Shown here piece after piece: positions 16,247-25,484 of a stretch of 64,000 bases of DNA. The notes under the pieces are model-generated. The model made no database searches and was not told the DNA's origin. It saw only the letters and a program-made list of their open reading frames with translations. Position 1 is the first letter of the stretch, and every line of letters begins with the position of its first letter. Source of the stretch: Zoogloea sp. (GTDB taxonomy: Bacteria; Pseudomonadota; Gammaproteobacteria; Burkholderiales; Rhodocyclaceae); the NCBI GenBank assembly GCA_016703645.1, contig JADJBR010000009.1:673935-737934 (forward strand). The letters run 5' to 3'. A program made the position numbers and the translations under genes.

Positions 16247-17284
16247 ATGAAGGCACTTGTTTACGGCGGCCCTGGCAGAAAGACCCTCGAAGAACGCCCC
16301 ATGCCCACACTGAAGGACGCTACCGATGCCCTTGTGCGCATCACCAAGACCACCATCTGCGGCACCGACCTGCACATCCTCAAGGGAGACGTACCCACCG
16401 TCGCCCCCGGCACGGTGCTTGGCCACGAAGGCGTGGGCGTGATCGAATCGGTGGGTGCCGGCGTGACCACCTTCAAGCCGGGCGACCGGGTCTTGATCTC
16501 CTGCATCACCAGCTGCGGCAAATGCGAGTTCTGCCGCAAGGGCATGTACTCCCACTGCACCACCGGCGGCTGGCAGCTCGGCCACCTGATCGACGGTACC
16601 CAGGCCGAATACGTGCGGGTGCCCCACGCCGACACCAGCCTGTACCCGATCCCCGCCGACGCCGACGAGGAAGCCCTGGTCATGCTCAGCGACATCCTGC
16701 CCACCGGCTTCGAGTGCGGCGTGCTCAACGGCAAGGTCCAGCCCGGCAGCACCGTGGCCATCGTGGGGGCCGGCCCGGTGGGCCTTGCCGCCCTGCTGAC
16801 CGCCCAGTTCTACTCCCCGGCCCGCATCATCGTGGTCGATCTGGACGACAACCGCCTTGAAGTCGCCACGCGCTTTGGCGCCACCGACGTGGTGAACAGC
16901 GCAGACGGCAAGGCCGCCGATGCTGTGAAGGCCCTGACCGACGGGCGCGGCGTGGACACGGCCATCGAGGCCGTGGGCATTCCCGCGACCTTCGGCGTGT
17001 GCGAGAACATCGTCGCAGCCGGCGGCACCATCGCCAACGTGGGGGTGCACGGGGCCAAGGTGGATCTGCACCTGGAAACCCTGTGGGCCCACAACATCTC
17101 CATCACCACCCGGCTGGTGGATACCGCCACCACCGGCATGCTGCTGAAGACGGTGCAGTCGAAGAAGCTCGACCCGTCGGTACTGATCACCCACCGCTTC
17201 AGCCTCGGCCAGGCGCTTGACGCCTACGAGACCTTTGCCGCCGCTGCCAGCAGCAAGGCCCTGAAGGTCATCATCTCGGCCTGA
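16247..17284 (+). CDS. Zinc-dependent alcohol dehydrogenase 1
   Basis: A 345-residue medium-chain dehydrogenase/reductase. The catalytic zinc ligands are C38, H60 and E61 (GHEGVG). The structural zinc lobe has C90, C93, C96 and C104. The nucleotide-binding motif is VGAGPVGLAALL. It probably oxidises a primary or secondary alcohol feeding the ketone/acid pathway, or reduces an aldehyde. It follows the GTPase gene on the same strand and has its own candidate sigma-54 promoter. The exact substrate is not visible. Confidence 0.85.
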   Translation: MKALVYGGPGRKTLEERPMPTLKDATDALVRITKTTICGTDLHILKGDVPTVAPGTVLGHEGVGVIESVGAGVTTFKPGDRVLISCITSCGKCEFCRKGMYSHCTTGGWQLGHLIDGTQAEYVRVPHADTSLYPIPADADEEALVMLSDILPTGFECGVLNGKVQPGSTVAIVGAGPVGLAALLTAQFYSPARIIVVDLDDNRLEVATRFGATDVVNSADGKAADAVKALTDGRGVDTAIEAVGIPATFGVCENIVAAGGTIANVGVHGAKVDLHLETLWAHNISITTRLVDTATTGMLLKTVQSKKLDPSVLITHRFSLGQALDAYETFAAAASSKALKVIISA

Positions 17285-17289
17285 TCGAC

Positions 17290-17328
17290 CCGCCCTGGCC
17301 GCCCCCACGGCGGAGGTGGCCAGGGCGG
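17290..17328 (+). terminator. Strong hairpin after alcohol dehydrogenase 1
   Basis: CCGCCCTGGCC (17290-17300) pairs perfectly with GGCCAGGGCGG (17318-17328). There is no clear T tract downstream, so it may attenuate rather than stop transcription into the transducer gene that follows. Confidence 0.5.
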
Positions 17329-17358
17329 AATCCCCTTCTCAAACGGAGACCGACCAAC

Positions 17359-18679
17359 GTGTTTGCCAACCGCAGGTGGCTCGCCCACCTGGGCCACTTT
17401 GCCGACGCCCTGGCGACCGGCAGCCCGCTTCCCACCCCTTTCAAGGGCGCTCGGCACCTGGAAAGCCTTGATGCACGCCTGCACACGGGGCACCAGGAAA
17501 TCCTCGCCCGGGCCGGCCAGACGGCCCGCCGCCTGGCCGAGCTTGAGCAGCAGATCGCCACACTCACCCCGGCCTTCGAAGACGCCACCCGCCGGGCGGA
17601 CGATCTCGCGGAACGCTTCGACCTGATCAGCCGGGCCAGCGGCGAAGGCTTGTGGGACATCAACATCGCCAGCGGCGACCCCACCCACCCGGACAGCGTG
17701 GTGTGGTGGTCGAATCAGCTCCGCGAACTGCTCGGCTTTGACAACCAGCAGGATTTTCCGGACCGCCTCGAGAGTTGGCGCGAACGCCTCCACCCGGAGG
17801 ACCAGCAAGGCACCCTGAACGCCTTTGCCGCCCACCTGGCCGACGCCAGCGGCCGGACGCCCTACGACATCCAGTACCGCCTCGCCCACCGGAACGGAAA
17901 CTACCGCTGGTTCCGCGCCCGCGGCACGACCCTGCGCAATGCCTTCGGAACCCCCTTGCGCGTCGCCGGTTCGCTGCTCGACATCGACGACAGCCTGCAC
18001 CGGGAAACCCTGCTGGCACGCAGCCTGGAACGCTTCGAGCTGGTGCGCGAACTGCTCAGCGATGGCCTGTGGGACATCGAGATCCGCAAGGGCAACGCCC
18101 TCGATCCGGCCAACACGGTGTGGTGGTCACCCCAGTTGCGGCGGATGCTCGGTTTCAGCGACGAGAGCGACTTTCCCAACACCCTTGATGCCTGGGCCTC
18201 GCGCCTTCATCCCGATGACCGGGAGCGGGTTCTGAAAGCCTTCCTGGCGCATCTGGATGATCGCAGCGGGCGCACGCCCTATGACGAGTCCCACCGCCTC
18301 GCCCTGAAGAACGGCGAATACCGCTGGTTCCGGGCCTCGGCCCAGACCCGCCGGGGGGCGGACGGCACGCCCCTGCGAGCCGTGGGCGCCCTCGCCGACA
18401 TCGACACCCAGTTGCGCGAACGGGACGCCCGCAGCGCCCGGGAGAAACAGCAGGCCAAGCTGGAAACCACCCTGCGCCGCATCAACGAACTGGTCGGCAC
18501 CATCAAGGAGATTGCCGACCAGACCAACCTGCTGGCCCTCAATGCCGCCATTGAAGCGGCCCGGGCCGGCGATACAGGGCCGCGGCTTCGCGGTGGTGGC
18601 CGACGAAGTGCGCAAGCTGGCCGAGCGCACCCGCGACACCACCGCGCGCATCGAGAGGATGGCCAGCGAAGAGGCTTGA
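17359..18679 (+). pseudogene. Soluble PAS-PAS methyl-accepting chemotaxis protein, frameshifted near its end
   Basis: A cytoplasmic chemotaxis transducer of about 440 residues with no membrane segments. It has an N-terminal coiled region, then two similar PAS/PAC domains (about residues 90-220 and 225-355; both contain VWW, LRR/LREMLGF-like and YRWFRA segments), then the start of a signalling domain with NLLALNAAIEAARAGD. GTG 17359 follows a CGGAGA ribosome site. An extra A at about 18574 breaks the hairpin tip. Removing it restores QGRGFAVVADEVRKLAERT and an end at 18679. Even corrected, the signalling helix is short. It may sense flavin- or redox-linked energy state during growth on the regulon's substrate. 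Confidence 0.75.
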
Positions 18680-18699
18680 CCACCGTTGGCCTTCCCCGT

Positions 18700-18727
18700 G
18701 TTGGCCTGCCCCGGGGGGCAGGCCAAC
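18700..18727. terminator. Bidirectional hairpin terminator
   Basis: GTTGGCCTGCC (18700-18710) and GGCAGGCCAAC (18717-18727) form a perfect 11-bp stem between two converging genes, the transducer and the porin. Confidence 0.7.
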
Positions 18728-18732
18728 CAGGC

Positions 18733-19917
18733 TCAGAACGAGTGGCTGATGCCGAAATCGAAGCCCGTCGTGCCATAGCCCCCCGCGGGGGAGCCCACGC
18801 CACCGGAATCCACCGCCGTGCGGGCCGGGTTGGGCTGGATCGAGCAGATGCCGTTGGCACTGTTGTTGATCTTCGCCACGTCGGCATACACGTAGGTGCT
18901 GCGCTCCGCCAGGTAATACACCCCGCCCAGGCCCCACTTGCGGCAGCTCGCATCCAGCGAGGTCTTGTCATCCAGGGCCACGTAGGAAGCGCGCAGCCTG
19001 GCCTTGTCGCCCAGCACCGGGGCCGACAGGCCGAGCATCCAGCTACGGTGGTTCAGCAGGGCGCTGTAGGTGGCGAAGGTGCCATCGAAGACCTCCTTGT
19101 AGTTGTCGGTCTTGATGCTCTCCCAGTAGGCATGCACTTTCACCGGCCCGAAGTCATAGGCGCCGCCCGCCACCAGGATGTTGAGCTTGTGCTCCTCGCT
19201 GCCCTTGGCCTGGAGCTGCTCGATGTCCAGGGTCAGGTCCAGCCCGCCCTTCGAGTAGGACGGGATGAAGGCCCACAGGCGCCCGTCGCCCTTGTTGCCC
19301 GGGCTCTCCTGCCCCACCAGGCTGGTGGTGTAGGCCGCCAGGAAGGACAGGCCGTTCCAGGAGGGGGAGATGTAGGCGACGGCATTGTCGGCACGGGTAC
19401 CGTGCACCTGGATGGAGGCCATGTTGGCCACCGTGCCGTTGGCGAAGGGGTCGTACTTGCCGGCCACGCTGTAGCGCCCGCCGTCGATCCGCCCGAAGAC
19501 CACGGTGCCCATGCTGCCGGCCAGGCCGACGAAGGACTTGCGCCGGAAGACGCTGTTGCCCTCGGCATCGCTGAGGGTGGATTTGCCATCGTCGATGGCG
19601 ATGCCGGCTTCGAGCTGAAAGAGGGCGGTAAGCCCGTTGCGCAGGTCGCGGCTGCCCTTCAGGCCGATGCGGCTCTCCGACTCCAGACCGCTGGCCAGCT
19701 CCGACTTGTGGCCGGCAAAGCGCGTGCCGGCCTGGGCCGCGTAGGCACCGTTTTCGCCGCTGCGGCTGAGGAGGCCACCGTCCAGGGTGCCGTAGATGGA
19801 CAGGCTGCCCTTGTCGCCATCCACAAGCGTGAAACCGCCTTCGGCGGCAGCGACAGAAGAAAGGCAGGCAAGCAGGGCCGCGCCTGCACGGAGGGGTGCG
19901 TGAAATGTGATGTTCAT
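18733..19917 (-). CDS. Outer-membrane porin (Porin_4 family)
   Basis: A 394-residue betaproteobacterial general porin. The signal peptide is MNITFHAPLRAGAALLACLS with cleavage after AAA. The mature start GGFTLVDGDKGSLSIYGTLD, the alternating beta strands and the C-terminal phenylalanine (GFDFGISHSF) are typical of 16-strand trimeric porins. ATG 19917 is chosen over the upstream extension for the signal peptide. It lies 105 bp downstream of alcohol dehydrogenase 2 on the same strand with no clear promoter between, so it is probably co-expressed for uptake of the substrate. Confidence 0.88.
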   Translation of the reverse strand: MNITFHAPLRAGAALLACLSSVAAAEGGFTLVDGDKGSLSIYGTLDGGLLSRSGENGAYAAQAGTRFAGHKSELASGLESESRIGLKGSRDLRNGLTALFQLEAGIAIDDGKSTLSDAEGNSVFRRKSFVGLAGSMGTVVFGRIDGGRYSVAGKYDPFANGTVANMASIQVHGTRADNAVAYISPSWNGLSFLAAYTTSLVGQESPGNKGDGRLWAFIPSYSKGGLDLTLDIEQLQAKGSEEHKLNILVAGGAYDFGPVKVHAYWESIKTDNYKEVFDGTFATYSALLNHRSWMLGLSAPVLGDKARLRASYVALDDKTSLDASCRKWGLGGVYYLAERSTYVYADVAKINNSANGICSIQPNPARTAVDSGGVGSPAGGYGTTGFDFGISHSF

Positions 19918-20022
19918 GGATATTCCTGTTTCCGGATGCGCGGCAGCCGCATGCCCGGCCGTCCCGCGAGGGATGCCGTCGTGCCGCCGCATGCGGCCGC
20001 GCTGGATCTGAGCGTCGGCGGA

Positions 20023-21087
20023 TCAGCCGAAGTGAATGACTGGCTTGATGATGCCGTCGGCCTTGGTGGTCATCATGTCCAGGGCCTTCTCGATCTCCGA
20101 GAACTGGAAGTGATGCGTGGTAAGCCGGGTCGGATCGACGCGGCCGCTTTCGATCAGGCGCATCAGGCGGCCCATGCGCTCGCTGCCGCCCGGGCACAGC
20201 AGGGTGGTGATGGTCTTCTCGCCCATGCCCACACCCCACTCGGCGCGGGGGATGTTGACGGTGTCGCCGTGGCCGAAATAGCCGATGTTGGAGATCACGC
20301 CCCCGGCACGGGTGGCCTTCACGCAGTTCTCGAAGGTGGCCTGGGAACCCAGCGCATCCATGGCCGCGTCGGCACCGTGGCCACGGGTCAGGCGCATGAT
20401 CTCGGCGATGGGGTCCTGCTCCTTGAAGTTGATCACCACATCCGCCCCGTACTGGCGGGCCAGTTCCAGGCGCGAGGGCACGCAGTCCACGGCGATCACC
20501 AGCCCGGCGCCAAGCAGGCGGGTGCCGGCCACGGCCATCAGCCCCACCGGCCCCATACCGAACACCACGCCCGAACCACCCAGCGGAATGCGGGCGTTTT
20601 CGGCCCCCTTGAAACCGGTGGACATCATGTCGGTGGTGTAACAGGCGGCCTCGTCCGACACCCCGTCGGGGATCAGCGCCAGGTTGGCCTCGGCGTCATT
20701 CACATGGAAGTACTCGGCCATGTTGCCGTCCTTCTGGGCGGTGAACTTGTAGCCCCCGAGCATCACCTGACACTGGGAGGTGAAGCCGCGCTGGCAGTTC
20801 TCGCACTTGTAGCAGGGCGTGATGGCATTCACCGCCACCCGCTGCCCGACGCGGAAGCCCTTCACCGCGCTGCCCAACTCGTGGATCACCCCCACGGCCT
20901 CGTGGCCCAGCACCCGGTCCTTCAGCTCGCCGAGCCCACCCTCGATGGTGTGGCAATCGGAAGTACACACCATCGCCACCGTCGTCCTGACGATGGCATC
21001 GTTCGGCCCCGCCACCGGAATGGGTCTTTCCATTACGGCCACATCATGCAGACCGCGCATCACCAGTGCCTTCATCGTCTTCGCCAT
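20023..21087 (-). CDS. Secondary (2-propanol-type) zinc alcohol dehydrogenase
   Basis: A 354-residue medium-chain dehydrogenase. It resembles Clostridium/Thermoanaerobacter NADP-dependent 2-propanol dehydrogenases along its length, for example GEYFHVNDA-like AEYFHVNDAEANLALIPDG, TDMMSTGFKGAE, VGLMAVAG and GGVISNIGYFGHGD. Catalytic ligands are C41, H62 and E63. Unlike the clostridial enzyme, it keeps a four-cysteine structural lobe (C92, C95, C98, C106). It likely oxidises 2-propanol, 2-butanol or an aryl secondary alcohol to the ketone that is then carboxylated. The start ATG 21087 lies about 100 nt downstream of a sigma-54 promoter. Confidence 0.85.
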   Translation of the reverse strand: MAKTMKALVMRGLHDVAVMERPIPVAGPNDAIVRTTVAMVCTSDCHTIEGGLGELKDRVLGHEAVGVIHELGSAVKGFRVGQRVAVNAITPCYKCENCQRGFTSQCQVMLGGYKFTAQKDGNMAEYFHVNDAEANLALIPDGVSDEAACYTTDMMSTGFKGAENARIPLGGSGVVFGMGPVGLMAVAGTRLLGAGLVIAVDCVPSRLELARQYGADVVINFKEQDPIAEIMRLTRGHGADAAMDALGSQATFENCVKATRAGGVISNIGYFGHGDTVNIPRAEWGVGMGEKTITTLLCPGGSERMGRLMRLIESGRVDPTRLTTHHFQFSEIEKALDMMTTKADGIIKPVIHFG

Positions 21088-21201
21088 ATCACGCCTCCGT
21101 ATGTCTTGAAGCGGGATGGCGCACGACACGGCCCCCTCCCGCCAAGCAGTTGTTATTGGACTCAACGACTTTCCACAGGACGGAAAGCCGCAGGGCGAAC
21201 C

Positions 21202-21216
21202 GCAAACAACGTGCCA
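21202..21216 (-). promoter_or_regulatory. Sigma-54 promoter of alcohol dehydrogenase 2-porin unit
   Basis: The minus strand reads TGGCACGTTGTTTGC, a perfect TGGCAC-N5-TTGC element. Confidence 0.85.
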
Positions 21217-21325
21217 ACGGGATATGCAGAACAAGAAACACAAGCCCCACAAGGGCTATGGAGGGAGGAGGATGGACAAGTACCCGGGGTCAGGCATCCG
21301 ATATTGCAACGCTGGAGTCCGGCAG

Positions 21326-21342
21326 CGTTCGGCTTTCGAACT
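21326..21342. promoter_or_regulatory. Candidate activator site for alcohol dehydrogenase 2
   Basis: CGTTCGGCTTTCGAACT is an N5-spaced dyad (CGTTCG/CGAACT) 110 bp upstream of the sigma-54 element and fits CGTYCG-N5-CGRACG at 11 of 12 positions. The rest of 21088-21452 shows no gene. Confidence 0.55.
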
Positions 21343-21452
21343 GCAGACGTCACAGGCGGCAGGCCCGATCCAGGGGACCGGGCCTGCCAAGCACAAGGCG
21401 AACGAGGCCCTGACGGCGCTCGAGCGGCTCGCCTTGCCGAGCCGCGATCTGG

Positions 21453-22814
21453 TCAGGACAGGCGGCGCATCAGCAAGGCCAGCAAGCCGACGCCGGCCAA
21501 CAGCAGCGTGTAGGGTTCGGGGATGGGGCTACCGTCGGTCCGGGCAGTGAGGGAAAGCACCCCGTTCAAGTCCGACACGCCATACGAGAAGCCCGCCATG
21601 AGGCCTTCCACCTCATAGCTCACATCGTCCAGACTCAGGCTGGCCCCCTTCAGGAAATCAAAGGCGGCACCTGTCGACGGTCCAAAACCGCCCGTGAACA
21701 CAAAGCGGATCAGGACGTTGTCGAGCATGACGGCGTTGGTCACGTCGAGTATGTCGAAGGCAGAGGGGCCGGCGATCTCGATCACGATCAGGCCACCGTC
21801 CTGGCTGTAATCCCCTGCCACGTGCAGCGTGCCCGGGCTGTTGCCCGGCTTCACCGTGCCCCCCAGATTGGTCACGTTACCCGTGATCAGTCCGTTCCCG
21901 GTGAGGGTTCCGCCGCTGCCCACATAGACCGTCCCCTTGACCTCCCCGCCGTTTCGGACGTCAAGTACGGCCGTTCCGTGGTTCGGATCGTTGGTCTTGC
22001 TATTGGCGATACCGACCAGGATGTCATGGCTGCCCGCATCCAGCATGGACCCCGACCCATCCACCCGCACGGTGGCGCTGCCAGCGCTGGAGATCGTGGA
22101 CAGGAAGACGGTGTTCCCGACCGCAACGACACCACCCGCCTGCACGTTGAGCGTGCCGTTGCCTTCCCGGGCCAGGCTCATCATCCCGACGGATGCTTCG
22201 AGCCGCGATCCGGCCCCCGATACGTTGATCGTGCCCACACTGCCCAGGCCACGGCCAATGCTGATCGCGGGAAAGCCGGGCAGGGGCCCCGTCGCACTGC
22301 TGTCAAGGGTGGCATTGAACTGGCCGCCCGCCGTGATATTGACCGTACCGGTGGAAGGCCGAAGCCCGTCCGCCTGCCCGACAAACAGCATGGGCGCACT
22401 TACCGCGCCACCACTCACGTTGAGGGTTCCGGTCGTGCCGAGTGAGTTGCCCACCACCACGCTGTTGTCCAGGGGACGGAAGACCGGCGCCCCGATCGTG
22501 CCGGGAAGGTAGTTCAGATTGAGCGTGGCGCCGACGCCCACCTCGAGTGTGCCCACCGGATTACCCGCAAACGGTGCATGGCCGGTGAGTTGCGGGTCGG
22601 TACTGCGTACACCAATGCCGACGAAATCGTAGGTCGCGGTACCACTCACGGATGCCGCCCCCACGCCATCCACCCCCACATAGAGGGAATTGAACTCATT
22701 GACCACCGTCGGCAGCGCAAGGGCGCCGGTGGCGGGAAGGGCGATGGCTGCGGCCAGCACAATGCTGGCCATCCGCGGCATCAGGCGGGGGACTCGGGAA
22801 GGCAGGCTCATCAT
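21453..22814 (-). CDS. PEP-CTERM-anchored secreted beta-repeat protein
   Basis: A 453-residue exported protein. After an N-terminal signal peptide (ending near ALALPT), it has many short glycine- and threonine-rich beta repeats of autotransporter-passenger type (GGTLTGNGLITGNVTNLGG, GNSPGTLHVAGDYSQDGG). It ends with a PEP-CTERM sorting signal: PIPEPYTLLLAGVGLLALL followed by MRR. Such proteins are processed by exosortase and linked to exopolysaccharide or floc formation. ATG 22814 follows AGGAG by 8 nt; an upstream GTG abuts the ribosome site and is unlikely. A sigma-54 promoter lies about 100 bp upstream. Confidence 0.88.
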   Translation of the reverse strand: MMSLPSRVPRLMPRMASIVLAAAIALPATGALALPTVVNEFNSLYVGVDGVGAASVSGTATYDFVGIGVRSTDPQLTGHAPFAGNPVGTLEVGVGATLNLNYLPGTIGAPVFRPLDNSVVVGNSLGTTGTLNVSGGAVSAPMLFVGQADGLRPSTGTVNITAGGQFNATLDSSATGPLPGFPAISIGRGLGSVGTINVSGAGSRLEASVGMMSLAREGNGTLNVQAGGVVAVGNTVFLSTISSAGSATVRVDGSGSMLDAGSHDILVGIANSKTNDPNHGTAVLDVRNGGEVKGTVYVGSGGTLTGNGLITGNVTNLGGTVKPGNSPGTLHVAGDYSQDGGLIVIEIAGPSAFDILDVTNAVMLDNVLIRFVFTGGFGPSTGAAFDFLKGASLSLDDVSYEVEGLMAGFSYGVSDLNGVLSLTARTDGSPIPEPYTLLLAGVGLLALLMRRLS

Positions 22815-22916
22815 GTTCGGCACTCCTGAAAGTTCGTCAATCGGGGCCGGAACCGTGAGGGCGAAAACGCCTGGCCTCCGGTCCCTTCAGTCAGATGAAG
22901 TTGCAGAAGAGCCGGA

Positions 22917-22931
22917 GCAAGAAGAGTGCCT
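22917..22931 (-). promoter_or_regulatory. Sigma-54 promoter of the PEP-CTERM gene
   Basis: The minus strand reads AGGCACTCTTCTTGC, one mismatch from TGGCAC-N5-TTGC. A TATTTACA octamer lies upstream (23038-23045, minus strand) and recurs upstream of the second PEP-CTERM gene. The rest of 22932-23104 shows no gene. Confidence 0.7.
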
Positions 22932-23104
22932 AATTCATCAAAATTATTTGTTTCGCCATAAACACATTATTGGCATTGGTGCTCCACCCGGCACCCAATC
23001 CAATGACATATGCGCCAATCGAGGCAAAGTTACATGGTGTAAATAAAACCGACACAGCACCGGGTCTGCGGCAACCGGCAGAGCCCACACACGGGAAGTC
23101 CGCC

Positions 23105-24172
<1,068 letters not shown>

Positions 24173-24186
24173 TTAGATGCCAAATC

Positions 24187-24213
24187 AAAAAGGGCGCAGC
24201 CGAAGCCGCGCCC
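24187..24213 (-). terminator. Rho-independent terminator after the BMP-family gene
   Basis: The minus strand has GGGCGC paired with GCGCCC (24192-24213) around GGCTTCGGCT, followed by five Ts at 24191-24187. It is a canonical intrinsic terminator. Confidence 0.85.
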
Positions 24214-24243
24214 AAATACCACTTTGCGAGGAGAAACCGGGTA

Positions 24244-25323
24244 TTACTTGGGAATGGCGCCTTCGACGCCTTCCACGTAGAAATTCATCTTGCGCAGCTC
24301 CGGGTCGCCCATGGTCTTGGCGGCGGCCAGCACTTCCTTGCCGTCCTGGGCCTTCAGCGGGCCGGTGAAGGGGTGCAGCTTGCCGGCCTTGATGGCGTCG
24401 CGGCGCTCTTCGGCAAGCTTCTTCACGTCGGCCGGCACGGCCGGGCCGAAGGCTTCGATATTCACCGCGCCCTCCTTCACGCCCCACCAGATGTCGCCGG
24501 TCTTCCAGGTGCCATCCAGCACTTCGCCGACGACCTTGTTGTAGATCACGCCCCAGTGCAGCACCGAGGCCGCCAGGTGGGCCTTGCCGCCGAACTTGCT
24601 CATGTCCGAATCCCAGCCGAAGGCCAGCACGCCCTTCTCCTGGGCGGCCTGGACCACGGCGGGCGAGTCGGTGTTCTGCATCAGCACGTCGGAGCCCTGG
24701 GCGATCAGGGTGAGGGCCGCTTCGCGCTCCTTGCCCGGGTCAAACCAGCTATTCACCCAGATGGCGCGGGTGGTGGCCTTGGGATTGACGCTGCGGGCGC
24801 CGAGGGTGAAGGCGTTGATATTGCGGATCACCTCGGGGATGGGGATGGACGCCACCACACCGAGCTTGCCGCTCTTGCTCATCTTGCCGGCCACCACGCC
24901 GAGCATGTAGGCCCCTTCGTAGGTGCGCACGTCGTAGAGGCCCAGGTTGGGGGCGCTCTTGTAGCCGGTGGCGTGCATGAACTTGGTGTTGGGGAAGGCC
25001 TTGGCCACCTTGAGCTGCTGGTTCATGTAGCCGAAGGAGGTGGCAAAGATCATCTTGTAGCCCTGCTGGGCCAGGTCGCGGAAGACGCGCTCGGCATCCG
25101 CCGTCTCGGGCACGTTCTCGACAAAGGTGGTCTTCACCTTGTCGCCGAACTTGGCCTCGACCGCCTTGCGGCCCTGGTCGTGGGCGTAGGTCCAGCCATG
25201 GTCACCGGTCGGGCCGATGTACACAAAGCCGATCTTGGCGGGGTCGGCAGCCACAGCCTGGCTGGCGAGCCCCAGGGTCACCAGGACAGCGGCAGCGGCG
25301 CTCTTGAAACGGGACAGGGACAT
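24244..25323 (-). CDS. BMP-family nucleoside/purine-binding protein
   Basis: A 359-residue periplasmic substrate-binding protein of the BMP/PnrA-Med family. It has an N-terminal signal peptide (MSLSRFKSAAAAVLVTLGLA, cleavage after AVAA) and no lipobox. Motifs include GFVYIGPTGDHGWTYAHDQG and the NTDSPAVVQAA region. It probably delivers nucleosides or purine bases to the ABC transporter encoded at 35350-38955, which has no binding protein beside it. An intrinsic terminator follows. Confidence 0.85.
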   Translation of the reverse strand: MSLSRFKSAAAAVLVTLGLASQAVAADPAKIGFVYIGPTGDHGWTYAHDQGRKAVEAKFGDKVKTTFVENVPETADAERVFRDLAQQGYKMIFATSFGYMNQQLKVAKAFPNTKFMHATGYKSAPNLGLYDVRTYEGAYMLGVVAGKMSKSGKLGVVASIPIPEVIRNINAFTLGARSVNPKATTRAIWVNSWFDPGKEREAALTLIAQGSDVLMQNTDSPAVVQAAQEKGVLAFGWDSDMSKFGGKAHLAASVLHWGVIYNKVVGEVLDGTWKTGDIWWGVKEGAVNIEAFGPAVPADVKKLAEERRDAIKAGKLHPFTGPLKAQDGKEVLAAAKTMGDPELRKMNFYVEGVEGAIPK

Positions 25324-25484
25324 GGGGTTCTCCGTGGTTCACAGGTTGAAGTGCATGGCCCCACTGTAACGGCAAGCTCCGCCGCAACCCATCCCGGTTC
25401 CGTTATGAAGGGTATATGGTTCGGGGCACAAGTTGGGCCGCGGAGAGCCGCGATAATTCCCCATCGCCACTTTGAGACGTCGCC

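Noticed and set aside
16247-17284. Naming alcohol dehydrogenase 1 as the main 2-propanol enzyme
   Set aside because: Its sequence is a generic zinc dehydrogenase. The resemblance to 2-propanol dehydrogenases is much clearer for the gene at 20023-21087.
19918-20022. A sigma-54-like element before the porin
   Set aside because: The best match lacks a proper -24 element (CGGGCA). Co-transcription with alcohol dehydrogenase 2 explains the porin well enough.
17359-21513. A very long open frame of over 1300 codons on the plus strand
   Set aside because: It runs on from the frameshifted transducer through the antisense of the porin and alcohol dehydrogenase 2, both of which have clear domains, starts and a sigma-54 promoter. 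The openness comes from high GC.
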